Origin: JAABYT01 sp041581935
GTDB lineage: Bacteria; Pseudomonadota; Gammaproteobacteria; HK1
DNA length: 21,149 nucleotides
NCBI GenBank assembly: GCA_041581935.1
Contig: JBFICP010000023.1
Span: 1 to 21,149, forward strand
Direction of reading: 5' to 3'
Part shown: positions 1-6,858 of the stretch, in pieces
How positions within the stretch are numbered: position 1 is the first letter of the stretch
Layout of the letters: the number at the start of each line of letters is the position of its first letter
Program-made: the position numbers and the translations under genes
The notes under the pieces: model-generated
Databases searched by the model: none
The model's input: the letters and a program-made list of their open reading frames with translations, nothing else
What the model was told of the DNA's origin: nothing

Positions 1-476
1 ACGCTCACGAACTCCTCCGGCTCGGGATTCGGCGGATGCAGCGCGACATTGATCATCACGCCGAGCACCAGCCATTCGTACGGGTCTTTGCCGGAGCCGG
101 AAGATGCGAGCACGACCTGCCCGGCTCTGAGATCGTTGATAAGAAGATCGCTCGGCCACCGGTAACGCAAGCCCGTCATGGGCGACAGTTGATCGGCCAG
201 CGCACTCCCGGCGCCAAGAGCCGCGACGTACGCCAGCTGACCGCATTGCCCATTCGAATACTCGGGGCGCAGCACCAGCGAGCAATACAGATTGCCCGGC
301 GGTGAGAACCAGTGATGTCCATGTCGTGTCCGCGCATCGATCTGTTCCAGGGCCCAGACGACCGTGCCCTCATCGGCGCCATCGCGGGCGCGTCGGACAC
401 CCTCCAGCATGACGCTGTCGACACGGTCGAGCCGAATCAGATCGAATTGCGGTGGCAGCTGCGGTGTATCGTTCAC
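1..476 (-). CDS. Biotin/lipoate protein ligase-like protein (partial, 3' end outside window)
   Basis: An open frame of 158 codons runs from a GTG at 476 to the window edge with no stop, so the C-terminal part is missing. The sequence GTVVWALEQ followed by RTRHGHHWFSPPGNLYCSL (residues 38-68) matches the adenylate/biotin-binding loop of biotin protein ligases, where E. coli BirA has GRGRRGRKW and then SPxGxxLY. YRWPSDLL (105-112) corresponds to the KWPNDL motif, and EWLVLGVMINV (134-144) to the following GxGxN strand. The loop is degenerate: Arg49, Arg51, Gly53 and Trp56 remain but the other glycines and arginines are replaced, and the BirA catalytic lysine (in RKLAG) appears as LRAG. There is no N-terminal DNA-binding domain, so it is not a BirA-type repressor. 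The substrate (biotin, lipoate or other) cannot be decided. No clear ribosome binding site precedes the GTG; the start was chosen because the N-terminal strand LPPQFDLIRLDRVDS belongs to the fold. Confidence 0.75.
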   Translation of the reverse strand, partial: MNDTPQLPPQFDLIRLDRVDSVMLEGVRRARDGADEGTVVWALEQIDARTRHGHHWFSPPGNLYCSLVLRPEYSNGQCGQLAYVAALGAGSALADQLSPMTGLRYRWPSDLLINDLRAGQVVLASSGSGKDPYEWLVLGVMINVALHPPNPEPEEFVS

Positions 477-532
477 GTAAGATTGCGATTGACTAATTGC
501 GCGCCTCGACGCGTCCTCGAGGTCGACTCAGA

Positions 533-577
533 ACTATATACGCACCGGTGACGGTACACTATATATGGAGAGGGGAG
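533..577 (+). promoter_or_regulatory. AT-rich divergent intergenic region with direct repeat and palindrome
   Basis: The gap between the divergent ligase-like gene and the protease gene contains the 8-mer ACTATATA twice, at 533-540 and 558-565. The copies flank the 8-bp palindrome CACCGGTG (543-550). A purine-rich GGAGAGGGGAG follows at 567-577. The AT-rich blocks stand out from the GC-rich surroundings and are plausible -10 or regulator-binding sequences for the protease gene. No convincing -35 partner was found, so no exact promoter is claimed. Confidence 0.35.
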
Positions 578-601
578 TCGCAACAGCATCGACCATCGAG
601 C

Positions 602-2569
602 GTGATTCAGTCATTTGCGCACCGCGGCCGGATATCGGCGGCCGTTCTGAGCCTTCTCGTACTGCCCGCGATCGCCGATGAACCGGGAATGGCCGCGTCG
701 CCCGAGGCGCGGCTTCTGGCTGCCGTGGAGGCGGTTTGCGGTGGCGAGGGCGTGCACGCCGACGGCCAGGAGTACAGCCTTGCGAACGGCACGCTGGTGG
801 AAAAATCCCCCCTGATTGTCCGCGGTCGCGAGGTTGGCACTCGGCGTATCTTCGCCCTCGGCGCGAGCGGTGACCGGATCTGGCTCGAAACCATTGATCC
901 CGGTGGGGCGCTGCGCCGCGTTCGCGGCGAGTACCGCGCGCCGGTGTCGGCGAACCGGGGTGTGCGTCCCCGGCTGATGATCGTGGCAGACGGACAATGC
1001 CGCGTTCAGATGGCGCGCCGCCTCGTCTACGATTCACAAGGCGAAGCGGAGTTTATCGAGCAGTTGACACCGGCACTCGACGGCGTCGAAACCCGCGAAC
1101 CGTTGAACCCACCGGTGCCCGCTCTCGAAGCGCAGGCGGATGGAGGCGGCGAAAGCCCGGCGATCGGCGTCGCCATGGTGGATGCCGGCGTCAACTATTT
1201 GCTGCCGCTGATCGCAAATCGCCTCGCGCGGGACGCCGGCGGTGAGATCCTCGGTTTCGATTACTGGGACCTGGACCGACGGCCCTTCGATTCCAATCCG
1301 GTGCGCTCACCGTTTTTTCCGCAACGCCACGGCACGCAGACCGCCAGTCTTCTGCTCCTCGAAGCGCCGGGTGCACGCCTGATTCCCTATCGCTACCCGC
1401 GCCCCGACATGACGCGCATGGTCGAGTTGATCGACGATGCGGCCGCCAAGGGCGTCGTGATCCTCAACCTGTCCCTGGGCGGCAATCGTGCCGAGGAGTG
1501 GCAACCGTTTCGGAAGGCGGCCGCCGCACACCCGGAGATGCTGTTCGTAATATCCGCGGGCAACAACGGTCGCGATATCGACAGCCAGCCCGTCTATCCC
1601 GCGTCGTTGGATCTGGCCAACACACTGGTCGTGACCTCGGCAGATGCGAGCGGCCGGCCGGCCCAGGGCTCGAACTGGGGCAGGCAGTCGGTGGACCTGC
1701 TGGTACCGGCCGAGGAGATGCTGGTAACGGACTTCTACGGGCTGCCCCGGGTGGTCTCGGGCTCGAGCTATGCGGCCGTGAGGGTGTCCGCGCTCGCGGC
1801 CTGTCTGCTCCAGGCGAACCCCACCTGGCGCGCCGCCGAGCTCAAATCCGCCATTGTCGCGCTTGCCCAAACCCCCGAGGAGTCAAGGCCCGCTTACTCC
1901 GCCCATGGTTTTCTTCCGGACCCCGGCGCCCGCCAGCGCGGCGCCTGTGCCGCCATGCCGCGCCAGGTGGTGGAATCGTCACGCGTCGTGTGGACGGCGG
2001 AGGATCTGGCCGCCGAGGCCGGGGCCGCGCACCCGGGAATGACACACGCGCTGCGCCCGACCCTGGTGATACTCGAGGGCACCGCCTGGCAGCTGGATGC
2101 GATACGCGCGGCCACCGCCAGGGCGGCCGGAATCCTCGCCCAATGCGGCATCGGCATACCCGAGGTCACGGTGCGGCTGGTGGAGGGACCCGAGCGGGTG
2201 AAAATATTTCGCAACGACTGGTCAACGGAACTCGTCTCCGAGCTCGAGCCGCATCGGCCGGCGGTATTCTTCGTTCGCGACACGCTGCAGCAGGTCCCAT
2301 TCGAAGCCGAGGCGATCGGGCGGTCCAACAGTCGCAGACGCCGGTCGCTGGCCGACACCGTGTGGATCTTCGAGTCGGTGCAGGACGTCGAAATCAGCCT
2401 GGCCCACGAGCTCTATCATACGTTGGCCGACAGTGGCCAGCACGATCCCGACCCCATGAACCTGATGCACGAGCGCACCAATGGGCAGAACACACTCTTG
2501 CGCGCGAGCCAGTGTCTGCGTTTGATTCGCGTCGGTGAGGCGTTCGGCAATCTTACGCGGATAAATTAG
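602..2569 (+). CDS. Exported S8 (subtilisin-like) serine protease with C-terminal HExxH metalloprotease-like domain
   Basis: 655 residues from GTG 602. This start is preferred over the upstream in-frame TTG 497 because it gives a clean signal peptide (hydrophobic ISAAVLSLLVLPAIA, cleavage after AIA). The purine-rich GGAGAGGGGAG at 567-577 is unusually far upstream. Residues about 165-425 form a subtilase domain: Asp194 in AMVDAGVNY, His243 in QRHGTQTASLL, oxyanion Asn321 in SAGNNG and Ser389 in SGSSYAAV. The usual GTSMAxP box is therefore varied to GSSYAAV. The last ~200 residues end in HELYHTLADSGQH (His602, Glu603, His606, His614) and then NLMHE, resembling a zincin HExxH helix, a distal third ligand and a Met-turn. 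The spacing (third His at +12) differs from the classic metzincin +10. The protein is predicted to act in the periplasm or outside the cell. The subtilase assignment is firm; a second, metal-dependent activity is inference. It lies divergent from the ligase-like gene and convergent with the DUF6505 gene. Confidence 0.88.
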   Translation: MIQSFAHRGRISAAVLSLLVLPAIADEPGMAASPEARLLAAVEAVCGGEGVHADGQEYSLANGTLVEKSPLIVRGREVGTRRIFALGASGDRIWLETIDPGGALRRVRGEYRAPVSANRGVRPRLMIVADGQCRVQMARRLVYDSQGEAEFIEQLTPALDGVETREPLNPPVPALEAQADGGGESPAIGVAMVDAGVNYLLPLIANRLARDAGGEILGFDYWDLDRRPFDSNPVRSPFFPQRHGTQTASLLLLEAPGARLIPYRYPRPDMTRMVELIDDAAAKGVVILNLSLGGNRAEEWQPFRKAAAAHPEMLFVISAGNNGRDIDSQPVYPASLDLANTLVVTSADASGRPAQGSNWGRQSVDLLVPAEEMLVTDFYGLPRVVSGSSYAAVRVSALAACLLQANPTWRAAELKSAIVALAQTPEESRPAYSAHGFLPDPGARQRGACAAMPRQVVESSRVVWTAEDLAAEAGAAHPGMTHALRPTLVILEGTAWQLDAIRAATARAAGILAQCGIGIPEVTVRLVEGPERVKIFRNDWSTELVSELEPHRPAVFFVRDTLQQVPFEAEAIGRSNSRRRRSLADTVWIFESVQDVEISLAHELYHTLADSGQHDPDPMNLMHERTNGQNTLLRASQCLRLIRVGEAFGNLTRIN

Positions 2570-2578
2570 CCGCCGACC

Positions 2579-2599
2579 TACGGCCCATCAAACGCCGTA
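2579..2599. terminator. Inverted repeat between convergent genes (candidate bidirectional terminator)
   Basis: TACGGC (2579-2584) and GCCGTA (2594-2599) form a perfect 6-bp stem around a 9-nt loop. It fills the 30-nt gap between the ends of the converging protease and DUF6505 genes. There is no T-tract on either side, so intrinsic termination is only a possibility. Confidence 0.3.
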
Positions 2600-3079
2600 C
2601 TAATCGTCTTCGATTGCCCAGAGCTTCACGTCGCTGTGACTGCCCGCGTTCGGCTTGACGACCTTGAGACTCTCGACGATGCCTTCCTCGCCGAAATCTC
2701 TCTCGATGGCGAGCAGCGTGTTGAGCGGATATTCGCAGATGGTCGTCGCGTAGTGGGCTTCCTCGCCCGCCGCCGGCAACGCGGCGGCGATGTGAGGCGC
2801 ACCGTAGTGCTCCATGAAGTGTGCCGCGAGGCGATCGATGACTTCCTGGTACTCGTCCTCGTCGATCTCGGCGATCTCGACGAGCGTGGTCCAGCCGAAG
2901 CTCCGGGTGCCGAGAAAACCGCTCTTGAATGCCTGCAGCTGCTTGCCCGCGAGTGACTGCGGGTCCATGTCGAGGAAGGCAAAAGAACCCGGAACAGCCC
3001 ACTCGCCGGGTTCCGAGGCCTGCTCGTAGACCTGGATGTCGGAGTCGTCGAGCCGAATGGCGCGCAGAAACTTCATCAT
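2600..3079 (-). CDS. DUF6505 family protein
   Basis: 159 residues from the first of two adjacent ATGs (3079 or 3076), ending at TAG 2600. The N-terminus MMKFLRAIRLDDSD, then EPGEWAVPGSFAF and LAGKQLQAFKSGFLG, recall the family named DUF6505; this is recognition from memory, not a search. It is acidic and soluble-looking, with no signal peptide, transmembrane segment or catalytic motif. The gene starts 13 nt after the glutaryl-CoA dehydrogenase stop on the same strand, so the two are probably co-transcribed. I recall DUF6505 genes lying beside biotin/lipoate ligase-like (DUF4444-type) genes in alphaproteobacteria. Here such a ligase gene lies further along the same strand, separated by the oppositely oriented protease gene. 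The function is unknown. Confidence 0.75.
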   Translation of the reverse strand: MMKFLRAIRLDDSDIQVYEQASEPGEWAVPGSFAFLDMDPQSLAGKQLQAFKSGFLGTRSFGWTTLVEIAEIDEDEYQEVIDRLAAHFMEHYGAPHIAAALPAAGEEAHYATTICEYPLNTLLAIERDFGEEGIVESLKVVKPNAGSHSDVKLWAIEDD

Positions 3080-3092
3080 CGATCGGGGCTCA

Positions 3093-4304
3093 TCAGATGC
3101 CGAATGCCTGCAGTCCGGTCTGGGCACGGCCGAGAATCAGCGCGTGGATATCGTGGGTGCCTTCGTAGGTATTGACGGCCTCGAGATTGAGCGCGTGCCG
3201 GATGACGTGGTACTCATCGGCGACGCCGTTGCCACCGTGCATGTCCCGCGAGGTTCTGGCGATATCGAGCGCCTTACCGCAGTTGTTGCGCTTCAGCAGC
3301 GAGACCGCCTCGTGGTGAACGATTCCCTGATCGAACAGTCGCCCGAGCTGCAGGCAGGCGTGCAAGCCGAGGGTGATTTCCGTTTGCATATCGGCGAGCT
3401 TTTTCTGAACCAACTGCGTCGCCGCGAGTGGACGCCCGAACTGCTTGCGCTCGAGACAGTAGTTGCGTGACGCGTGCCAGCAGAACTCCGCCGCGCCCAT
3501 CACACCCCACGCAATTCCGTAACGCGCCCGGGTCAGGCAGCTGAACGGCGCTTTGAGTCCCGATGCACCGGGCAGCATGTTCTGCTCGGGCACGAACACC
3601 TCGTTCATGGCGATCTGACCGGTGGCGGATGCGCGCAGCGAAAACTTTCCTTCGATTCGCGGCGCGCTCAAGCCCTGCATGCCTTTCTCGAGCACGAAGC
3701 CTCGAATCTCGCCGGCCTCGTTCTTCGCCCACACCACGAACACGTCGGCGACCGGCGCGTTGCTGATCCAGGTCTTCGTTCCGTCGAGCAGGTACCCTCC
3801 GTCGACCTTTCGCGCACGGGTTTTCATTCCACCCGGATCGGAGCCCGCGTCCGGCTCGGTGAGCCCAAAGCAACCGATGGAGGTTCCGCGTGCAAGACCG
3901 GGCAGATACTTGCTTCGCTGGGCGTCGCTGCCATAGGCGTGAATCGGGTACATCACCAGGCTCGACTGCACGCTCATGGCGGAGCGGTAGCCGCTGTCGA
4001 CGCGCTCCACCTCCCGGGCCAGCAGCCCGTAGCAGACGTAGTTCACGCCGGCGCAGCCGTAGTCCTCCAGGGTCGCCCCGAGAAATCCGAGCTCGCCCAT
4101 CTCCGCGAGGATTGCGGTGTCGAAGATCTCGCGGCGGTTGGCCTCGAGAATGCGCGGCATGAGCTTTTCCTGGCAGTACTGCCTTGCCGCATCGCGCACC
4201 ATGCGCTCGTCATCGTCGAGCAGCGCGTCGAGCCGGAGGGGGTCCTGCCAGTCGAAGCGCACCGTATCCACGCCTGAGGTGATGTGCTGGGCCGGTGTCG
4301 ACAT
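3093..4304 (-). CDS. gcdH: Glutaryl-CoA dehydrogenase (acyl-CoA dehydrogenase family)
   Basis: 403 residues, the usual length of the family. It oxidatively decarboxylates glutaryl-CoA to crotonyl-CoA with FAD, a late step of lysine, tryptophan and glutarate breakdown, passing electrons to ETF. Diagnostic stretches are SGYRSAMSVQSSLVMYPI near the active site, CFGLTEPDAGSDPGGM (FAD/substrate contact), RKQFGRPL, the C-terminal DMHGGNG, and NTYEGTHDIHALILGRAQTG with the catalytic base Glu381. This combination separates it from other acyl-CoA dehydrogenases. ATG 4304 was chosen because GGAGGAA lies about 6 nt upstream; an in-frame ATG at 4367 has no such site. It heads a probable two-gene unit with the DUF6505 gene. 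The upstream glutathione S-transferase gene is on the same strand, about 140 nt away. Confidence 0.93.
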   Translation of the reverse strand: MSTPAQHITSGVDTVRFDWQDPLRLDALLDDDERMVRDAARQYCQEKLMPRILEANRREIFDTAILAEMGELGFLGATLEDYGCAGVNYVCYGLLAREVERVDSGYRSAMSVQSSLVMYPIHAYGSDAQRSKYLPGLARGTSIGCFGLTEPDAGSDPGGMKTRARKVDGGYLLDGTKTWISNAPVADVFVVWAKNEAGEIRGFVLEKGMQGLSAPRIEGKFSLRASATGQIAMNEVFVPEQNMLPGASGLKAPFSCLTRARYGIAWGVMGAAEFCWHASRNYCLERKQFGRPLAATQLVQKKLADMQTEITLGLHACLQLGRLFDQGIVHHEAVSLLKRNNCGKALDIARTSRDMHGGNGVADEYHVIRHALNLEAVNTYEGTHDIHALILGRAQTGLQAFGI

Positions 4305-4373
4305 GGAGTTCCTCCGCGCGCGTTTGCGAAAGGAGTAGTTTACCAAGCGCCGGGTGGGAAAACCCATGGCAGC

Positions 4374-4431
4374 AGGCGCGCGCCTACCGGTGCCAGGCCA
4401 CGAGCGGGCTCTGTCCCCTTCCAGTTACTGA
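4374..4431. repeat. Intergenic palindrome and REP-like fragment upstream of gcdH
   Basis: The 141-nt gap between the GST and gcdH genes holds the perfect 12-nt palindrome AGGCGCGCGCCT (4374-4385). It is followed by GGGCTCTGTCCCC (about 4407-4419) and TTCCAGTTAC. The motif GGGGACAGAGCCC (reverse strand) resembles dispersed intergenic repeat sequences I associate with many gammaproteobacterial genomes. With one copy visible, repeat identity is unproven. No convincing promoter with both boxes was found for gcdH. Confidence 0.3.
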
Positions 4432-4445
4432 AAATCGTGCCGCCG

Positions 4446-5105
4446 TCAGGCGCCTACCTCGGCCTGGTGGATGACCTCGGATTCGTTGGCCGCCTCGCGC
4501 ATCCATTGTCGGACCGCGTTGAGCGCCCAGACGGCGTCCGCGTAGGCCTTCTCCACGGGATCCAGGCGCACGCCGTAGGTGTGGAAGCGCGATATTACGG
4601 GTGCATACATGGCGTCGGCAATCGAGAAGTCCCCGAACAGGAACGGACCTCCGCTGCCCCAGGTCTCGCGGCACCAGCGCCAGATTTGGCAGATGCGCCG
4701 AATATCGGCGGCGGCGCCCTCCGGCGCACGGAATCCCGCGACACGCCGGCGGCAATTCATGGGCATCGTCTCGCGCAGTGCCGTGAACCCGGAATGCATC
4801 TCGGCACTCACCGATCGGGCCGCGGCGCGGGCCGCGGCGGCACGCGGCCAGCCGCGCTCTTGCGCGAACTGTTCGGAGGCGAACTCGCAAATGGCGAGCG
4901 AGTCCCATACCACGTGCTCGCCGTGCTTGAGCACCGGCACCATGCGAGACGGCGAATGCCGGCCGATCTCCCGTTCCCAGGTGTGGGTATCGAGCGGGAT
5001 GCGGACCTCGGTGAACGGCACGCCGAGATGCGTGAGCAGCAACCAGGCGCGAAACGACCAGGACGAGTAGTTCTTGTTGCCAATGACCAGGACCAGGCGG
5101 TCCAT
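4446..5105 (-). CDS. Glutathione S-transferase family protein
   Basis: 219 residues, typical for a cytosolic GST. The N-terminal thioredoxin-like domain has NKNYSSWSFRAWLLL (residues 10-24), with the Ser14/Ser15 region where related bacterial GSTs activate glutathione. It also has the cis-Pro segment RMVPVL and the glutathione gamma-glutamyl contact WDSLAICEF. The C-terminal helical domain carries FGDFSIADAMYAPV, the conserved N-capping box of the family. ATG 5105 is supported by AGGAG about 7 nt upstream; three earlier in-frame ATGs would add an unrelated basic extension. The electrophile handled cannot be predicted. It lies on the same strand as gcdH and downstream of the DUF2007 gene, but gaps of more than 100 nt make a single operon uncertain. 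Confidence 0.88.
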   Translation of the reverse strand: MDRLVLVIGNKNYSSWSFRAWLLLTHLGVPFTEVRIPLDTHTWEREIGRHSPSRMVPVLKHGEHVVWDSLAICEFASEQFAQERGWPRAAAARAAARSVSAEMHSGFTALRETMPMNCRRRVAGFRAPEGAAADIRRICQIWRWCRETWGSGGPFLFGDFSIADAMYAPVISRFHTYGVRLDPVEKAYADAVWALNAVRQWMREAANESEVIHQAEVGA

Positions 5106-5164
5106 GCGATTCTCCTGCATTGCTAGCGGCATCCGCCGCGTCTGCTCCCGGTGCCCAGTCCCCT

Positions 5165-5184
5165 CGCGGGTGCGCATGCCCGCG
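5165..5184 (-). terminator. GC-rich hairpin downstream of the DUF2007 gene
   Basis: CGCGGG (5165-5170) and CCCGCG (5179-5184) form a 6-bp stem around an 8-nt loop, about 40 nt beyond the DUF2007 stop and 60 nt before the GST start. No U-tract follows on the minus strand, so it may be a weak or factor-assisted terminator, or merely a GC-rich coincidence. Confidence 0.25.
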
Positions 5185-5223
5185 TCCAAGGCCGCTCCCG
5201 AACAGCCCCTCCGATAGCGCCGA

Positions 5224-5547
5224 CTACTCGAAGCTCAGTGGGCGTGTGGCCCCACAGCTCCAGCAAGCCGTGAACTGGCCTTCCAGGCGCTCGCCACACT
5301 GCGGGCACTGCCACTCGACATCGTTTCCAGTGGGCGACGCAAGGAATCCCTCGATCAACTCGCGAGCCTTCTCGAACTGAAAATCCTCGACAACCCACAG
5401 CTCCGGCCAGCATTCGGTTGGCGGAATCTCGCCGGCGCCGCCAATCAGGTACTCGTTCTTGGCGATGCACTTGATATGCTGACTTTCCAGCAGCTGGCGT
5501 AGATGCCCGATCAGGAAATAGCTGTCCGAGCTGTAAACCTTCTTCAT
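5224..5547 (-). CDS. DUF2007 domain protein with C-terminal zinc ribbon
   Basis: 107 residues from ATG 5547. Residues 1-70 match the small alpha/beta DUF2007 domain (putative signal-transducing protein): MKKVYSSDSYFLIGHLRQLL, then a second half with ELWVVEDFQFEKARELI. The C-terminus carries CPQCGERLEGQFTACWSCG with Cys81, Cys84, Cys95 and Cys98, a CxxC-x10-CxxC zinc ribbon. The pairing of DUF2007 with a zinc ribbon is familiar in gammaproteobacteria, but its role is unknown. No signal peptide is present, so it is cytoplasmic. The start is set by the family N-terminus; the upstream AGGG is only a weak ribosome binding site. It is divergent from the acetyltransferase pair, with a 213-nt gap in which I see no confident promoter. 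Confidence 0.85.
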   Translation of the reverse strand: MKKVYSSDSYFLIGHLRQLLESQHIKCIAKNEYLIGGAGEIPPTECWPELWVVEDFQFEKARELIEGFLASPTGNDVEWQCPQCGERLEGQFTACWSCGATRPLSFE

Positions 5548-5760
5548 CGCACCCTGCACCGGAGTCGCCGACGGCCCGCCTCGACGGGGCGATGGCCCGG
5601 GCGGGCGGTCCACGCGGTTGCCATGTATGATTTGCGGCAACGCGCAAGCCGGCTCGCAGAAATCTACGCAGTCGGTGCGATGCTGTCTACCGGCTCACTC
5701 TGCAGCCGCAGGCGGCCTTCGACAGTGTCGATACTGTGGCATGGAATCGGAGGAGATATC

Positions 5761-6213
5761 GTGACCGGGGTCCCGCCGCACGACATTCGCCCCTACCGCG
5801 CCGCCGATCGCGACGCCGTCATCGCGTTGTGGGACGCCTGCGACCTGCTCCGGCCGTGGAACGACCCGGGCGCCGATATTGCCCTGTGCGTGAAGTCTCC
5901 TGGCGCCGGTCTGTTCGTGGCCCTTGCCGCCGAAGATGGTATTGACGACCTGTGGGCGACTATCATGTGTGGCAGCGACGGCCACCGCGGGTGGCTCTAC
6001 TACCTGGCGGTGGATCCTGGGAGGCGGCGTTGCGGAATCGCGCGCAAGATGGTTCGCCACGCCGAGAACTGGCTGGTCGGGCGGGGGATTCGAAAGGTCG
6101 AGCTGATGATTCGTCCCGAGAACGAGGCGGTTCGCGAGTTCTACCGGTGCGTGGGGTACGAGGTCGAGCCGCGTCTGGTGATGTCGCGTTGGCTGAATCA
6201 CGATGACGGATGA
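5761..6213 (+). CDS. ypeA: GNAT family N-acetyltransferase, YpeA type
   Basis: 150 residues from GTG 5761, fixed by a strong GGAGGA site (5749-5754) six nt upstream. The open frame extends further upstream but without family sequence. IRPYRAADRDAVIALWDACDLLRPWNDP near the N-terminus, with GSDGHRGWLYYLAVDP and RRRCGIARKMV, closely follows E. coli YpeA (ITLWERCDLLRPWNDP, GYDGHRGSAYYLGVHP). The RRxxGIA turn is the acetyl-CoA pyrophosphate-binding motif A. C-terminal EFYRCVGYEVE is the usual GNAT strand. It is slightly longer than the 141-residue E. coli protein. The substrate is unknown. The stop overlaps the start of the next acetyltransferase by 11 nt, implying translational coupling. An ACAGT-N6-ACTGT inverted repeat (5722-5737) lies just upstream. 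Confidence 0.9.
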   Translation: MTGVPPHDIRPYRAADRDAVIALWDACDLLRPWNDPGADIALCVKSPGAGLFVALAAEDGIDDLWATIMCGSDGHRGWLYYLAVDPGRRRCGIARKMVRHAENWLVGRGIRKVELMIRPENEAVREFYRCVGYEVEPRLVMSRWLNHDDG

Positions 6214-6841
6214 CGGTAACTCAATTCGCTCGTTTCCTCTCAAGGAGGTTCGTAATCGCCGAGCCGCCCGGCGCAAGGCTCCCAAGGGTAAGCTCGAGGT
6301 CGTCGTCACCTATCTCGAAATGACGCGCCGGCCAAACCGCCCTCACTCGCCCCACCGGGGCGAGAAGCTGGCACTCATGCACGCCGAGCGGCCGGTTCCG
6401 TCCTTCTACCGCTATCTTTACAACACGGTCGGGGCGCCGTGGTTGTGGTACGAGCGGCGACAGATGGACGACGACACCCTGTGCGACATCATCCACCACC
6501 ACAAGGTGGAAGTGTACGTGCTCTATGTCGGCGGCAATCCAGCCGGCTTCGTGGAGCTGGATTGTCGAGTTGCCGAGGACATCGAGATCGCTCTGATCGG
6601 GCTGCTACCCGAGTTCATCGGTCGTGGCCTCGGGCACTACCTGCTCGACTGGGCCGTGGACGAGTGCTGGGACAAGGAACCCGATCGAATTTGGGTGCAG
6701 AGCTGCAATCTGGATCACCCTCACGCCATTGCCGTCTACCAGCGGGCCGGCTTCGTGCCGTATCGCCAGGAAACGAAGCTCGTCACCGATCCGCGCTTGC
6801 CCGGTGTCATGCCACCTGGCCAGGAGTTCCGCGCCGGCTAA
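6203..6841 (+). CDS. GNAT family N-acetyltransferase
   Basis: 212 residues from ATG 6203, which lies inside the end of the preceding acetyltransferase gene. Motif A is seen as IALIGLLPEFIGRGLGHYLLDWAV, where GRGLG matches the acetyl-CoA-binding Q/RxxGxG/A turn. SCNLDHPHAIAVYQRAGFVPYRQE is the C-terminal GNAT motif B region. The first 40 residues are basic (RNRRAARRKAPKGK) and precede the core fold, which begins near LEVVVTYLEM. An AAGGAGGT sequence at 6242-6249 has no usable start codon behind it, so 6203 is kept, with some doubt. The partner overlap suggests the two acetyltransferases are made together. The substrate is unknown; ribosomal proteins, small amines and amino acids are all possible. 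Confidence 0.85.
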   Translation: MTDDGNSIRSFPLKEVRNRRAARRKAPKGKLEVVVTYLEMTRRPNRPHSPHRGEKLALMHAERPVPSFYRYLYNTVGAPWLWYERRQMDDDTLCDIIHHHKVEVYVLYVGGNPAGFVELDCRVAEDIEIALIGLLPEFIGRGLGHYLLDWAVDECWDKEPDRIWVQSCNLDHPHAIAVYQRAGFVPYRQETKLVTDPRLPGVMPPGQEFRAG

Positions 6842-6858
6842 CGCACTTCGCGGCGAAT

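Noticed and set aside
5626..5631. TATGAT box as a promoter for the acetyltransferase pair
   Set aside because: There is no -35-like sequence at 16-18 nt and it lies about 130 nt from the start codon; the match is too weak to annotate.
6242..6249. Perfect AAGGAGGT ribosome binding site inside the second GNAT gene
   Set aside because: No ATG, GTG or TTG in the right frame follows at a usable distance, so it does not define a new start.
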